A stretch of DNA of 64,000 nucleotides. Source: Saccharopolyspora thermophila (lineage in GTDB: Bacteria > Actinomycetota > Actinomycetes > Mycobacteriales > Pseudonocardiaceae). The position numbers were made by a program, and so were the translations under genes. The notes below the pieces were generated by a model that was not told the DNA's origin, did no database searches, and saw only the letters and a list, made by a program, of their open reading frames with translations. Positions within the stretch are counted from its first letter, which is position 1; each line of letters opens with the position of its first letter. The stretch is from the NCBI RefSeq assembly GCF_014646075.1, contig NZ_BMMT01000013.1, forward strand, positions 62,001 through 126,000, written 5' to 3'. This document shows, piece after piece, positions 1-7,624 of the stretch.

Positions 1-397
1 CGGTCGCGTCCACCACCACCGCCGCCGCGATCCGCCGACCGTCCTTGAGCACCACCGTCGAACCGGTGGGCCCGTGCTCGGCGGCCGTCGCGCGGCCGGT
101 CACCTCGACGACGTCCGCGCGCCACAGGTGTTTCCACAGCGCGGTGTTGTCCAGCACCGCGTAGGCCCGGTCCCAGCGGTGCGGGGCGGTGCCGTGCAGC
201 ACCATGCGGTCCACCACCGAGGCCAGGGCCGACGGTGGCACCGACGCCGGTAGCTCGTCCCGCCAGGTCCCGTAGGTCTGCGGCCAGACCCGCCGCGGCG
301 CGGGATCGATTAGGGTCACCCGCAGCCCGGTGTCGCTGCACGCCGCTGCCGCCGCCCGCCCGGCCGGTCCGCCGCCCACGACTACGACATCCACCAC
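1..397 (-). CDS. Lycopene cyclase-family flavoprotein, N-terminal part (runs off the window)
   Basis: This is a minus-strand gene whose 3' part lies beyond position 1. Reading from GTG at 397 (or the adjacent GTG at 394) gives an N-terminus VDVVVVGGGPAGRAAAAAC, a dinucleotide-binding GxGxxG fold, followed by an acidic beta-strand end (TLIDP) and the segment WPQTYGTWRDELP. This combination is characteristic of the CrtY/CrtL-type lycopene cyclases, which use FAD/NAD(P) to close the beta rings of lycopene in carotenoid synthesis. A TGA stop at 410-412 limits the start to these GTG codons. There is no obvious ribosome-binding site. The gene is divergent from dgt, with about 100 bp between them. 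The family call rests on the first 130 residues only; another FAD-dependent oxidoreductase is possible. Confidence 0.72.
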   Translation of the reverse strand, partial: MVDVVVVGGGPAGRAAAAACSDTGLRVTLIDPAPRRVWPQTYGTWRDELPASVPPSALASVVDRMVLHGTAPHRWDRAYAVLDNTALWKHLWRADVVEVTGRATAAEHGPTGSTVVLKDGRRIAAAVVVDAT

Positions 398-488
398 CCG
401 AGCATCAGATCACGGCGCCCGCCCCGCCCGCCGACGAGGTGAGCGCGGTCGACGTCGTGGTGCCGCGCACCGCGATCGGCGCGGCGTC

Positions 489-494
489 TACCGT
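489..494 (+). promoter_or_regulatory. Leaderless -10 element of dgt (TACCGT)
   Basis: TACCGT ends 6 nt before the ATG at 501, the geometry expected when transcription starts at the start codon. No Shine-Dalgarno sequence precedes that ATG. Confidence 0.5.
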
Positions 495-500
495 GTGGCC

Positions 501-2072
501 ATGCAGGACGCGCAGCCGACCCGGACCAGTCGACGCAGTGACCGTTCCGCCTACCGGAAAGCTCCCGCCGACCTCGCCGCCAGCCCGTTCCGGGCCGACC
601 GCGACCGCGTGTCCAGCTCGGCGTTCTTCGCCCGGCTGGGCGGGGTGACCCAGGTGGTCAGCCCCAGCGGTTCCGGCCTGCTGCTGCACAACCGGCTCAC
701 CCACAGCCTCAAGGTCGCCCAGGTGGCGCGGGCAATCGCCGAACGGCTGCTGGCCGACCCCGACGACCTGGCCCGGCTGGACCGGCTCGGCGGCTGCGAC
801 CTCGACGTGGTGGAGGCGGCCGGGCTCGGCCACGACCTCGGGCACCCGCCGTTCGGCCACCTCGGTGAGGGCGTGCTGGACCGGCTGGCACGGCAGCGGT
901 TCGCGCTGCCCGACGGCTTCGAGGGCAACGCCCAGACCTACCGCGTGGTCACCCGCATCGACGTGCGCGGCACCGACGGCGATGGCCTGGACCTGACGGC
1001 CGCGGTGCGGGCGGCCCTGTTGAAGTACCCGTGGACCCGGCTGGCGCGGCCGCAACCGCACCCGCGGGACCTGCCGGTGCCGCCGCGTGGGGCATCCGAA
1101 CCGCCGGAAGCGCCGGGCACCGGATCGGCGAAGTTCTCCTGCTACACCACCGAGCTCGACGACATGCTTCAGGCCCGCGCGGCCTTCCGGGGCCGGCTGG
1201 AGGACTGGCAGCAGACCGTCGAGGCATCGATCATGGACACCGCCGACGACATCGCCTATGCGATCCACGACCTGGAGGACTTCCACCGCGTCGGTGTCCT
1301 CCAGCACACCAGCGTCTCGCACGAGCTGACCGAGTGGCTGGGCCACGCCGTGGAGTTCGCCGGGTTCTCCGACGGCGAACTGGCCGGTGCGGGGCTTCGG
1401 CCCGGCAGCTCGCTGGAGCGCCTGCGCCGCCGCCTGCACGCCAAGGACGGCTGGATCGCCGACGACGAGGCGTTCGTCAGCGCGGTCAAGAAGGTGGTGG
1501 CTAACCTCGTCACCAAGCTGCTGGAGGTGCCCTTCGACCGCTCCCAGCACGCGGAACAGGCCGTGGCGGCGTTCTCCGGAGAGTGGACCCGCCGCCTGGT
1601 GGAGGGCGTGCGGGTCGAGGAGCGCCCGACGACACGGTCCGGGCACGTGGCGCTGGCCGTCGAGCAGTGGCACGAGGTGCAGGTGCTCAAGTTCGTGCAC
1701 CGCCGGTTCGTGCTGCAACGACCCGACCTCGCGCTGCACCAGCGCGGCCAGGACCGGCTGCTGAGCAAGCTCGTCGAGGCGCTGGACAACTGGCTGATCG
1801 ACCGCAGCGAGGCGGCGCGGCTGCCGCACCGGCTGCGGGACCTCTTCGACCAGGCCCGCGCCGAGTTCGCGCTGCTGCGCCGCGACGATCCGGAGCTGCT
1901 GCGGGCGCCCGGCGGGCCGGCGGAACCCGACGGCGAGCACGTGGAGCGGATGGCGCGCGGCCGGGCGGTCATCGACTTCGTTGCCTCGCTCACCGACGGC
2001 CAGGCCGCCGCGCTGCTGGAGGCGCTGTCCGGGCGCACCACACAGCTCTGGAACGACACGTTCGTGCTGTGA
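501..2072 (+). CDS. dgt: Deoxyguanosinetriphosphate triphosphohydrolase-like protein (dGTPase)
   Basis: This 523-residue protein belongs to the HD-domain dGTPase family, which hydrolyses dGTP to deoxyguanosine and triphosphate and so controls dNTP pools. The metal-binding set is visible: HNRLTHS around residues 63-69, GHDLGHPPFGH at about 110-120 carrying the HD pair, and a distal Asp in MDTADDIAYAIHD near 240. The length fits actinobacterial Dgt. The ATG at 501 was chosen because a TACCGT -10 element lies 6 nt upstream and because longer versions add only Arg/Ala-rich sequence overlapping the divergent gene. In many actinobacteria dgt is followed by dnaG. Here it is followed by an ABC-F gene with its own leader, so it is probably monocistronic. 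Confidence 0.9.
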   Translation: MQDAQPTRTSRRSDRSAYRKAPADLAASPFRADRDRVSSSAFFARLGGVTQVVSPSGSGLLLHNRLTHSLKVAQVARAIAERLLADPDDLARLDRLGGCDLDVVEAAGLGHDLGHPPFGHLGEGVLDRLARQRFALPDGFEGNAQTYRVVTRIDVRGTDGDGLDLTAAVRAALLKYPWTRLARPQPHPRDLPVPPRGASEPPEAPGTGSAKFSCYTTELDDMLQARAAFRGRLEDWQQTVEASIMDTADDIAYAIHDLEDFHRVGVLQHTSVSHELTEWLGHAVEFAGFSDGELAGAGLRPGSSLERLRRRLHAKDGWIADDEAFVSAVKKVVANLVTKLLEVPFDRSQHAEQAVAAFSGEWTRRLVEGVRVEERPTTRSGHVALAVEQWHEVQVLKFVHRRFVLQRPDLALHQRGQDRLLSKLVEALDNWLIDRSEAARLPHRLRDLFDQARAEFALLRRDDPELLRAPGGPAEPDGEHVERMARGRAVIDFVASLTDGQAAALLEALSGRTTQLWNDTFVL

Positions 2073-2157
2073 GCCACCGCTCGCGGCGGTGGGCCGGACG
2101 GCACGTCCAGGTGTGACCGGGATGCGGTCCGCGAATAATGCGGTGGACACGGCCCGA

Positions 2158-2163
2158 TACACT
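2158..2163 (+). promoter_or_regulatory. Leaderless -10 element for the ABC-F leader ORF (TACACT)
   Basis: TACACT ends exactly 6 nt before GTG 2170, so a transcript from it would begin at or next to the start codon of the 23-codon leader ORF. An AT-rich patch (AATAAT, 2134-2139) sits about 20 bp further upstream. It could be a degenerate -35 or the AT-rich element used by WhiB7-type activators; that reading is inference. Confidence 0.45.
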
Positions 2164-2169
2164 CGGATC

Positions 2170-2241
2170 GTGGTCACCAAGCGTTTCGTGGTTCGGGTGC
2201 CCCGCGCCACCCCGTCGCTCCTCCGGCCGGTCGTCTTCTAG
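2170..2241 (+). CDS. Putative 23-residue leader peptide upstream of the ABC-F gene
   Basis: A GTG-started frame of 23 codons ends with TAG at 2239-2241. It encodes a basic and hydrophobic peptide beginning VTKRFVVRVP and ending SLLRPVVF. It starts 6 nt after a -10-like hexamer and stops 20 nt before a strong hairpin that itself precedes the ABC-F start. This arrangement of short ORF, hairpin and ABC-F gene is the known architecture of translation-attenuated antibiotic-resistance ABC-F genes, in which a drug-stalled ribosome on the leader changes the folding of the downstream RNA. The peptide matches no named leader that I can recall, and its expression is unproven. Confidence 0.5.
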   Translation: MVTKRFVVRVPRATPSLLRPVVF

Positions 2242-2261
2242 CGCGACCGCCGCGACACAGC

Positions 2262-2292
2262 ACGCCCACCCGGCGTTTTCGCTGGTGGGCGT
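2262..2292 (+). promoter_or_regulatory. Attenuator-like hairpin upstream of the ABC-F gene
   Basis: The arms ACGCCCACC (2262-2270) and GGTGGGCGT (2284-2292) pair perfectly over 9 bp. After a one-base bulge at 2271, an inner 4-bp stem closed by a TTTT loop (2276-2279) extends it. It lies between the leader stop codon (2241) and the ABC-F ribosome-binding site (2323-2326). A weak T-containing tail (TTCTC) follows. It could act as a Rho-independent terminator or an anti-translation structure. The CGCCACC stretch inside the leader ORF could pair with the 3' arm as an alternative fold; that is inference. Confidence 0.55.
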
Positions 2293-2332
2293 TCTCATGG
2301 AATGCCTGACCACTACTTCCCCGGAGTTCCCC

Positions 2333-3961
2333 TTGATCTCTGCCACCGGCCTGGAGCTGCGCGCCGGTTCCCGCATTCTGCTGTCCGACGCGACGCTGCG
2401 CGTCCAACCCGGCGACCGGATCGGCCTGGTGGGCCGCAACGGCGCGGGCAAGACCACCACGCTGCGCGTGCTCGCCGGCGAGGGCCAGCCCTACAGCGGC
2501 GACGTGGTGCGCCGCGGTGAGCTGGGCTACCTGCCGCAGGACCCGCGCGAGGGCGACCTGTCGGTCACGGCCAAGGACCGCGTGTTGTCGGCCCGCGGCC
2601 TCGACCAGCTCATGCGCGACATGGAGAAGGCCCAGACCGCGATGGCCGAGCTGGTCGACGAGCGTGAGCGGGACAGGGCGATCGCCCGCTACGGTCGCCT
2701 GGAGGAGCGGTTCGCCGCGCGCGGCGGCTACTCCGCCGAGAGTGAGGCCGGGCGGATCACCAGCAACCTCGGCCTGGCCGACCGGGTGCTCAACCAGCCG
2801 CTGCGCACCCTCTCCGGCGGTCAGCGTCGGCGCGTGGAGCTGGCCCGGATCCTGTTCGCCGCCTCCGAAGCCGGTCCCGGCGGGCGTTCGGCGACCACGC
2901 TGCTGCTCGACGAGCCGACCAACCACCTTGACGCCGACTCGATCACCTGGCTGCGCGACTTCCTCAAGGCCCACGACGGTGGCCTGGTGGTCATCAGCCA
3001 CGACGTCGACCTGCTGGCGGCGGTGGTCAACAAGGTGTGGTTCCTCGACGCCATCCGCGGCGAGGTCGACGTGTACAACATGGACTGGCAGCGCTACCTG
3101 GACGCGCGGGCGGCCGACGAGAAGCGCCGCCGCCGGGAGCGCGCCAACGCCGAGAAGAAGGCGTCGGCGCTGATGGCGCAGGCCGACAAACTGCGGGCCA
3201 AGGCCACCAAGGCGGTCGCCGCGCAGAACATGGCCCGCCGCGCGCAGAAGCTGCTGGCCGAGGCGGAGGCCGAGCAGGCCCAGGAGAAGGTCGCCAAGAT
3301 CCGCTTCCCGGACCCGGCGCCGTGCGGGCGCACCCCGCTGACCGCCGAGGGGCTGTCGAAGTCCTACGGCTCGCTGGAGATCTTCAGCGGCGTGGACCTC
3401 GCGGTCGACCGCGGTTCCCGGGTGGTCGTGCTCGGGCTCAACGGCGCGGGCAAGACCACGCTGCTGCGGCTGCTGTGCGGCATGGAGAAACCGGACTCGG
3501 GCGCGGTGATCCCCGGTCACGGACTGCGCATCGGCTACTACGCACAGGAGCACGAGACGCTCGACCACGACGCGACGGTGTGGGAGAACATCCGCCGCGC
3601 CGCGCCGGACGCCCCCGAACAGCAGCTGCGCACGCTGCTCGGCGCGTTCCTGTTCCAGGGCGAGCAGCTGCAGCAACCCGCGGGCACGCTCTCCGGCGGC
3701 GAGAAGACCCGACTGGCGCTGGCCGGGCTGGTCTCCAGCGCGGCGAACGTGCTGCTGCTGGACGAGCCGACCAACAACCTCGACCCGGCCAGCCGCGAGC
3801 AGGTGCTCGACGCGTTGCGCAACTTCACCGGGGCGGTCGTGCTGGTCACCCACGATCCGGGCGCGGTGCAGGCGTTGCAGCCGGAACGGGTCATCCTGCT
3901 CCCGGACGGCACCGAGGACCACTGGTCGGATGACTACCTGGAGCTGGTCCAGCTGGCGTAG
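2333..3961 (+). CDS. ABC-F family ATP-binding protein (ribosome-associated, Rv1473-like)
   Basis: This 542-residue protein has two tandem ABC ATPase domains and no membrane segment, which is the ABC-F layout. Domain 1 has Walker A GLVGRNGAGKTT at residues 31-42, signature LSGGQRRRVELAR and Walker B LLLDEPTNHLD. A charged coiled-coil linker (about 255-320) carries many KKA/RRAQK repeats. Domain 2 has Walker A NGAGKTTLL near 370, LSGGEKTRLAL and LLLDEPTNNLD. ABC-F proteins bind the ribosomal E site and either rescue antibiotic-bound ribosomes or tune translation. The TTG start at 2333 is preceded by GGAG at 2323-2326; an in-frame ATG at 2297 lies beside the hairpin and lacks a ribosome-binding site. 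The leader ORF and hairpin upstream suggest induction by ribosome-targeting drugs. The nearest M. tuberculosis relative by context is Rv1473, a WhiB7-regulon gene. The substrate drug is unknown. Confidence 0.85.
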   Translation: MISATGLELRAGSRILLSDATLRVQPGDRIGLVGRNGAGKTTTLRVLAGEGQPYSGDVVRRGELGYLPQDPREGDLSVTAKDRVLSARGLDQLMRDMEKAQTAMAELVDERERDRAIARYGRLEERFAARGGYSAESEAGRITSNLGLADRVLNQPLRTLSGGQRRRVELARILFAASEAGPGGRSATTLLLDEPTNHLDADSITWLRDFLKAHDGGLVVISHDVDLLAAVVNKVWFLDAIRGEVDVYNMDWQRYLDARAADEKRRRRERANAEKKASALMAQADKLRAKATKAVAAQNMARRAQKLLAEAEAEQAQEKVAKIRFPDPAPCGRTPLTAEGLSKSYGSLEIFSGVDLAVDRGSRVVVLGLNGAGKTTLLRLLCGMEKPDSGAVIPGHGLRIGYYAQEHETLDHDATVWENIRRAAPDAPEQQLRTLLGAFLFQGEQLQQPAGTLSGGEKTRLALAGLVSSAANVLLLDEPTNNLDPASREQVLDALRNFTGAVVLVTHDPGAVQALQPERVILLPDGTEDHWSDDYLELVQLA

Positions 3962-4149
3962 CCTGCCTCCGGCACGTAGTCACCACTACTACGAATGGGC
4001 TAGTGCATTCCGGTGGTCGCCGGGTGCTCAGCTCAACCGATGGCCGATCTTTTTTCCATGATCGCCTGGCGTTCCCGCCCTTCCTGTTCGATCATTGCGC
4101 TGACAGGGGTCGCGAGGCCCGACCTGCTCAGAGGGAAGGCGGGGACACC

Positions 4150-4359
4150 GTGGCTGAGCTGAAGAAAGGTGCGCGCATCACTGGAAGCGCGCGGGACAAG
4201 CTTGCCAGTGATCTGAGAAAGAAGTATGAGAAGGGGGCGAGCATCCGCGCTCTGGCCGAGGCGACCGGACGGTCCTACGGGTTTGTGCACCGTGTCCTGA
4301 GCGAGTCGGGTGTGCAGCTGCGGGGCCGCGGGGGCGCCACCCGCTCGAAGAAGAAGTGA
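4150..4359 (+). CDS. Small helix-turn-helix protein (Rv1473A-like)
   Basis: This 69-residue basic protein starts at GTG 4150 after an AGGGAAGGCGGGG ribosome-binding region. Its core, KYEKGASIRALAEATGRS followed by YGFVHRVLSESG, is a single predicted helix-turn-helix resembling the Sigma-70 region 4/resolvase-type HTH. The tail is rich in Arg, Gly and Lys. M. tuberculosis has a similar small regulator, Rv1473A, directly beside its ABC-F gene, so the pairing is conserved. The protein probably binds DNA, but its targets are unknown. The preceding 188 bp (3962-4149) hold a weak hairpin at 3975-3993 (CGTAGT/ACTACG) and a T6 run near 4050, with no gene. Confidence 0.75.
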   Translation: MAELKKGARITGSARDKLASDLRKKYEKGASIRALAEATGRSYGFVHRVLSESGVQLRGRGGATRSKKK

Positions 4360-4437
4360 GCACGGCGACCATCGGTCGCTGACGAGTCGACACAACATCA
4401 CTCCAGCGATCTGCCCAGATCCGCATGGGAGGTCCGC

Positions 4438-5256
4438 TTGGCGGAGTCGATAGTGGACGCCGACCTGCTGGATCGTGGCGGTGTGGGACTCACGATCCGC
4501 GGTCGGCGGGCCACGATCACCCTCAACCGCCCGGACAGACTCAACGCCCAGACCCCGCACACCTGGCAGGCGTTGCGGGAGATCGGCCGCGCCCTCGGCG
4601 CCGACGTCCGGGTCGTTGTGGTGCGCGGTGCCGGCCGGTCGTTCTCGGCCGGGCTGGACCGCAGGCTGTTCGGGCTCTCCGACGTCGACGGCGCCCCGGG
4701 GCTGGCCGCGCTGGCCCAGCGCCCCACCGAACAGGCCGACGCCGAGATCGCCGGGTTCCAGCAGGGCTTCAGCTGGCTGCGTGACCCGGACCGGGTCACC
4801 ATCGCGGCCGTGCGGGGGCACGCCATCGGCGCCGGGTTCCAGCTGGCGCTGGCCTGCGACCTGCGGGTGCTGTCCACCGACGCCCGGTTGCGGATGGCCG
4901 AGACCGGGCTGGGCCTGGTGCCCGACCTCGGTGGCACGTTGCCGCTGGTCCGGACGGTCGGGTACGCCCGGGCGGTGGAGCTGTGCCTGACCGGGCGGGA
5001 GGTGTGGGCCGACGAGGCGCTGCGGCTGGGACTGGCCAACGTCGTCGTCGAACCCGACCACCTCGACGACGCGGCGGACGAGCTGGCCGAGGCCGTAGCC
5101 CAGCCGCCGGTCAACGCGGTTCGCGAAACCCTCGCGCTGCTGTCGCAGGCGGACGAGGCGGTCGACCCGGAACAGCAGCTCGCGGCGGAACGGGCCGCGC
5201 AGCTGCGCTGCATCGCGGAACTGGCCGAGCGGTTCCGGGCGGACCGCGATGAATGA
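4438..5256 (+). CDS. Enoyl-CoA hydratase/isomerase family protein (EchA12-like)
   Basis: This is a 272-residue crotonase-fold protein. It shows the family's acyl-CoA-binding and oxyanion-hole segments: TLNRPDRLNAQT near residues 28-40, RSFSAGLDRRLFG around 63-75, and GHAIGAGFQLALACDLRV in the centre, followed by ETGLGLVPDLGGT. Family members hydrate or isomerise enoyl-CoA thioesters, but many act on specialised substrates, so the exact reaction is unknown. The TTG start is supported by GGGAGG at 4427-4432, 5 nt upstream. It lies 78 bp behind the small HTH gene on the same strand. M. tuberculosis echA12 (Rv1472) is likewise next to the ABC-F/HTH pair, which makes this a conserved but unexplained neighbourhood. 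It ends 9 bp from the convergent SIS gene. Confidence 0.82.
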   Translation: MAESIVDADLLDRGGVGLTIRGRRATITLNRPDRLNAQTPHTWQALREIGRALGADVRVVVVRGAGRSFSAGLDRRLFGLSDVDGAPGLAALAQRPTEQADAEIAGFQQGFSWLRDPDRVTIAAVRGHAIGAGFQLALACDLRVLSTDARLRMAETGLGLVPDLGGTLPLVRTVGYARAVELCLTGREVWADEALRLGLANVVVEPDHLDDAADELAEAVAQPPVNAVRETLALLSQADEAVDPEQQLAAERAAQLRCIAELAERFRADRDE

Positions 5257-5265
5257 AAGCGCTGG

Positions 5266-6000
5266 TCACCGCAGCCCTGGGACGCGTTTCGCGTAGCGCT
5301 GCAGGTTGGCTGCGTTGGCCTCGTCGCCACCGATGGTGTTGGCGCTGTGCCAGACCGGCAGCTCGACGCCGACCGCTGCCGCCAGGTCGTGCAGCTGCAC
5401 CAGCAGCAGGTTCCACAGGAAGGCGTTGGCCAGCGAGGACAGCGGCGCTGTCACCGGGGCTGCGGTCGGGTAGCTGGCGTCGCCGCCGCGGACCAGCGTG
5501 TCCAGCACGACCGCGGCCTCCTCGGCCAGCGTCGTCCCGGCCCGCTTCGGGGCCTCGGCGCTGGCCGTGGGTGAGGTAACGGCCACGACCACCGATCCCG
5601 CCGCGCGGGCGGTCCGGGCGAGCTCCACCGGGTACGGGTTGACGCCTGAGTTGGAGAACACCACCAGGGCGTCCGCGCCGCCGCGGAACCCGGCTTCGGA
5701 CAGCACCTGCTGGGCCAGGCCGCTGCGGCGCTCGGTGCGGGTGCTGGCGACCGCGCCGTGCAGCGGCAGCAGGTCGGGGTGGTACAGCGGCCGGACCGCG
5801 GCCAGCCCGCCAGCCCGGTAGAAGGACTCCATCACCCCGGCCAGCGAGTGACCCGCGCCTGCGGTGAACACCAGGTTGTCGCCCCGGATGGTCTGTAGGA
5901 GCCGGTCGGCTGCGGTGCGCAGCGCGTCGGCGTTGTGCACGCCGATTTTCCGCAGGTGTTCCAGCATGTGTTCGGCGTGCGCCGACCCGTGGCCCGACAT
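5266..6000 (-). CDS. SIS-domain protein (sugar isomerase-type phosphosugar binding)
   Basis: The 244-residue protein has a SIS (sugar isomerase) fold. The N-terminal helix MSGHGSAHAEHMLEHL leads to LVFTAGAGHSLAGVMESFYRAGG, and VVFSNSGVNPYPVELARTAR carries the serine-rich phosphate-binding loop. The C-terminal DEANAANLQRY resembles the UPF0309/SIS_2 group. Such proteins bind phosphorylated sugars as isomerases or regulatory subunits; the substrate here is not evident. The ATG at 6000 was chosen because GGAG lies 6 nt upstream on the minus strand and the homologous core starts there. The gene is divergent from a TetR regulator, which may control it. Confidence 0.8.
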   Translation of the reverse strand: MSGHGSAHAEHMLEHLRKIGVHNADALRTAADRLLQTIRGDNLVFTAGAGHSLAGVMESFYRAGGLAAVRPLYHPDLLPLHGAVASTRTERRSGLAQQVLSEAGFRGGADALVVFSNSGVNPYPVELARTARAAGSVVVAVTSPTASAEAPKRAGTTLAEEAAVVLDTLVRGGDASYPTAAPVTAPLSSLANAFLWNLLLVQLHDLAAAVGVELPVWHSANTIGGDEANAANLQRYAKRVPGLR

Positions 6001-6037
6001 GGCGGCTCCGTGTGGCGAGGTGACCAACGACGCAAGG

Positions 6038-6043
6038 TCTATA
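6038..6043 (-). promoter_or_regulatory. Candidate -10 (TATAGA) for the SIS gene
   Basis: On the minus strand TATAGA lies about 38 nt before the ATG at 6000, giving a leader of roughly 30 nt that contains the GGAG ribosome-binding site. A CAATTG palindrome lies just upstream. No clear -35 is seen. Confidence 0.35.
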
Positions 6044-6097
6044 CCAATTGCTCGTAACGTGGTCAAGAACGGGAGGCCAACATCGGTGTCATGCAGG

Positions 6098-6103
6098 TAC
6101 TCT
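6098..6103 (+). promoter_or_regulatory. Candidate -10 (TACTCT) for the TetR gene
   Basis: TACTCT lies 37 nt before the ATG at 6141. Transcription from it would give a leader of about 30 nt containing AGGGG. The surrounding GATC-rich sequence could hold the operator, but no convincing long dyad was found. Confidence 0.3.
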
Positions 6104-6140
6104 GGTGATCAGCAACGGAGATCGAACCGCCAGGGGATGC

Positions 6141-6767
6141 ATGCCGCAGCGAGGCAACAGACGGGAACTGCTCGCCGAAGCCGCCATCGAGGTGCTGGCG
6201 CGCGAGGGCGGCCGTGGGCTGACCCACCGCGCGATCGACCGCGAGGCCGAGGTCCCGGAGGGCACCACCAAGAACTACTACCCGACGCGCAGCGCGCTCT
6301 TCCTTGCTGTCGCGCGCTACATCGCAGCCGAGCACACCGCCGCGCTGCGCGAGCTGCGCAGCCAGATCCCGGTCGGCCTCAGCGGTGAGGACATCACCGC
6401 GCTGTACGCGGCGATGCTGCGGCGGATGGGCACCAGCGCGCGTTCCCGGTTCCTGGCCCTGTTCGAGCTGCACCTCGAAGCGGTGCGCAACCCCGGCGTG
6501 CGCGACGCGCTCGGCGACATCACCCAGGCCAACGTGGACACCGCGGTGGAGCTGCACGCGGCGGTGGGGCGCCGGATGAGCCGCCGCGGCGCGGGACTGC
6601 TCGACGCCGGCATGCTCGGCGTGGCGCTGTCGATGCTGAGCCTGCCCGACGATCTGGTGGAGGAGCTCGGATTCGACGACGCGGACGGGCTCGCGCGGGC
6701 GTTATTGTCCCTGGGCTCGGTCCGCGACGAAGCGGCGGTGGGGGTGCTTCGCGGCTGGGCCGGCTGA
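6141..6767 (+). CDS. TetR/AcrR family transcriptional regulator
   Basis: The 208-residue protein has an N-terminal TetR DNA-binding domain: RRELLAEAAIEVLAREGGRGLTHRAIDREAEV followed by PEGTTKNYYPTRSALFLAVARY covers the helix-turn-helix and the positioning helix, residues about 7-60. The rest is an alpha-helical ligand-binding and dimerisation domain of unknown ligand. The ATG at 6141 follows AGGGG at 6132-6136. It is divergent from the SIS-domain gene and is most likely an autoregulator and regulator of that gene. It is followed 112 bp later by the Imm1-like gene on the same strand. Confidence 0.85.
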   Translation: MPQRGNRRELLAEAAIEVLAREGGRGLTHRAIDREAEVPEGTTKNYYPTRSALFLAVARYIAAEHTAALRELRSQIPVGLSGEDITALYAAMLRRMGTSARSRFLALFELHLEAVRNPGVRDALGDITQANVDTAVELHAAVGRRMSRRGAGLLDAGMLGVALSMLSLPDDLVEELGFDDADGLARALLSLGSVRDEAAVGVLRGWAG

Positions 6768-6879
6768 GCCCGTGGTGGCGCTGCGAGACCGTGAGATGAC
6801 GCACGGTAGCCTCTGGGGGGACGGGATCTGGGCTGGGCGTCCTGGGGGTCGCCCACGATCGAAGTGGATGCAGGAACGC

Positions 6880-7593
6880 ATGTCGAATCCGGAGCCAGTC
6901 GAATCCGGCCCGCTCGAACCGCCCGCGGTCGTGTTCGCCCGCCTCGCCGACGTCCCGCTGGACGCGCTGGACAAGCTCCTCGAAACCACGCACGCCGTCT
7001 ACGACGACCTGAACCGGGTCCTCGGCCACCCGTACTGGGCGGACCTGGTGTACCACCAGGGCGCCGCGATCAAGGCGCTGAAGGAGGCGCGCGTCAGCCT
7101 GGAGGGGCTGCGCGCCGAGGCGATCGGCGCGCGCAACACCGAACTCGGCATCACCGTGACGACCGCGGTCGTTGACGGTGAGCGGCACTACGCGCAGACC
7201 GAGGACGACAAGGCCGCGCTGGTGGACCGGGTCCTACGCCCCCAGCAGCCCGGCGCCTGCCACCTGTACGTGTGGGACCGCCCGCACGTGGACCCGGAAG
7301 CCCCCGGACCGTACGTGCAGATGCGGATCGTCACCGACACCGAGGCCGAGGTCGGCGTGCTGAACTTCACCGAGGAGTCCGAGGACGGCGAGATGCAGTC
7401 CTGGCACACGCTGAACCCGCAACCGCTGCCGGAGGCCCCGGCGCTGCGCTTCGACGCGGGCAGCACGCTGCGCTTCCCGCGCAACGCGGTGCTGCCGTTC
7501 CGGGACCTGCGGGCGGCGCTGGATGAGTTCACCCGCACCGGTCAACGACCGGAGGCGGTGCGGTGGCAACCCGCCCGCTGGGGCGATCTCTGA
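6880..7593 (+). CDS. Imm1-like immunity-family protein, stand-alone
   Basis: This 237-residue soluble acidic protein is a two-part molecule. The N-terminal half (VFARLADVPLDALDKLLETTH onward) is helical and unrecognised. The C-terminal 110 residues contain beta-rich sequence ending with LRFPRNAVLPFRDLRAALDEF, then TRTGQRPEAVRWQP. That ending matches the pattern remembered for Imm1 immunity proteins: a hydrophobic strand, a helix with R/E-A-L-x-E-F, then TGxRPxxVxWQ. Imm1 proteins neutralise polymorphic-toxin nucleases or deaminases in secreted WXG100/Rhs-type systems. No toxin gene lies beside it. ATG 6880 follows AGGAA; ATG 6868 is a possible alternative. A TAGCCT hexamer at 6807-6812 is the best -10 candidate. 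Confidence 0.5.
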   Translation: MSNPEPVESGPLEPPAVVFARLADVPLDALDKLLETTHAVYDDLNRVLGHPYWADLVYHQGAAIKALKEARVSLEGLRAEAIGARNTELGITVTTAVVDGERHYAQTEDDKAALVDRVLRPQQPGACHLYVWDRPHVDPEAPGPYVQMRIVTDTEAEVGVLNFTEESEDGEMQSWHTLNPQPLPEAPALRFDAGSTLRFPRNAVLPFRDLRAALDEFTRTGQRPEAVRWQPARWGDL

Positions 7594-7624
7594 CCCACGA
7601 ATCACCTCATCGGGTGAGGAGCGG

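Noticed and set aside
405..2210. A 601-residue minus-strand open frame across dgt
   Set aside because: It is the antisense shadow of a clearly recognisable dGTPase; its composition (Arg/Gln/Val/Leu/His-rich) is typical of reverse-frame translation in high-GC DNA and it has no domain motif.
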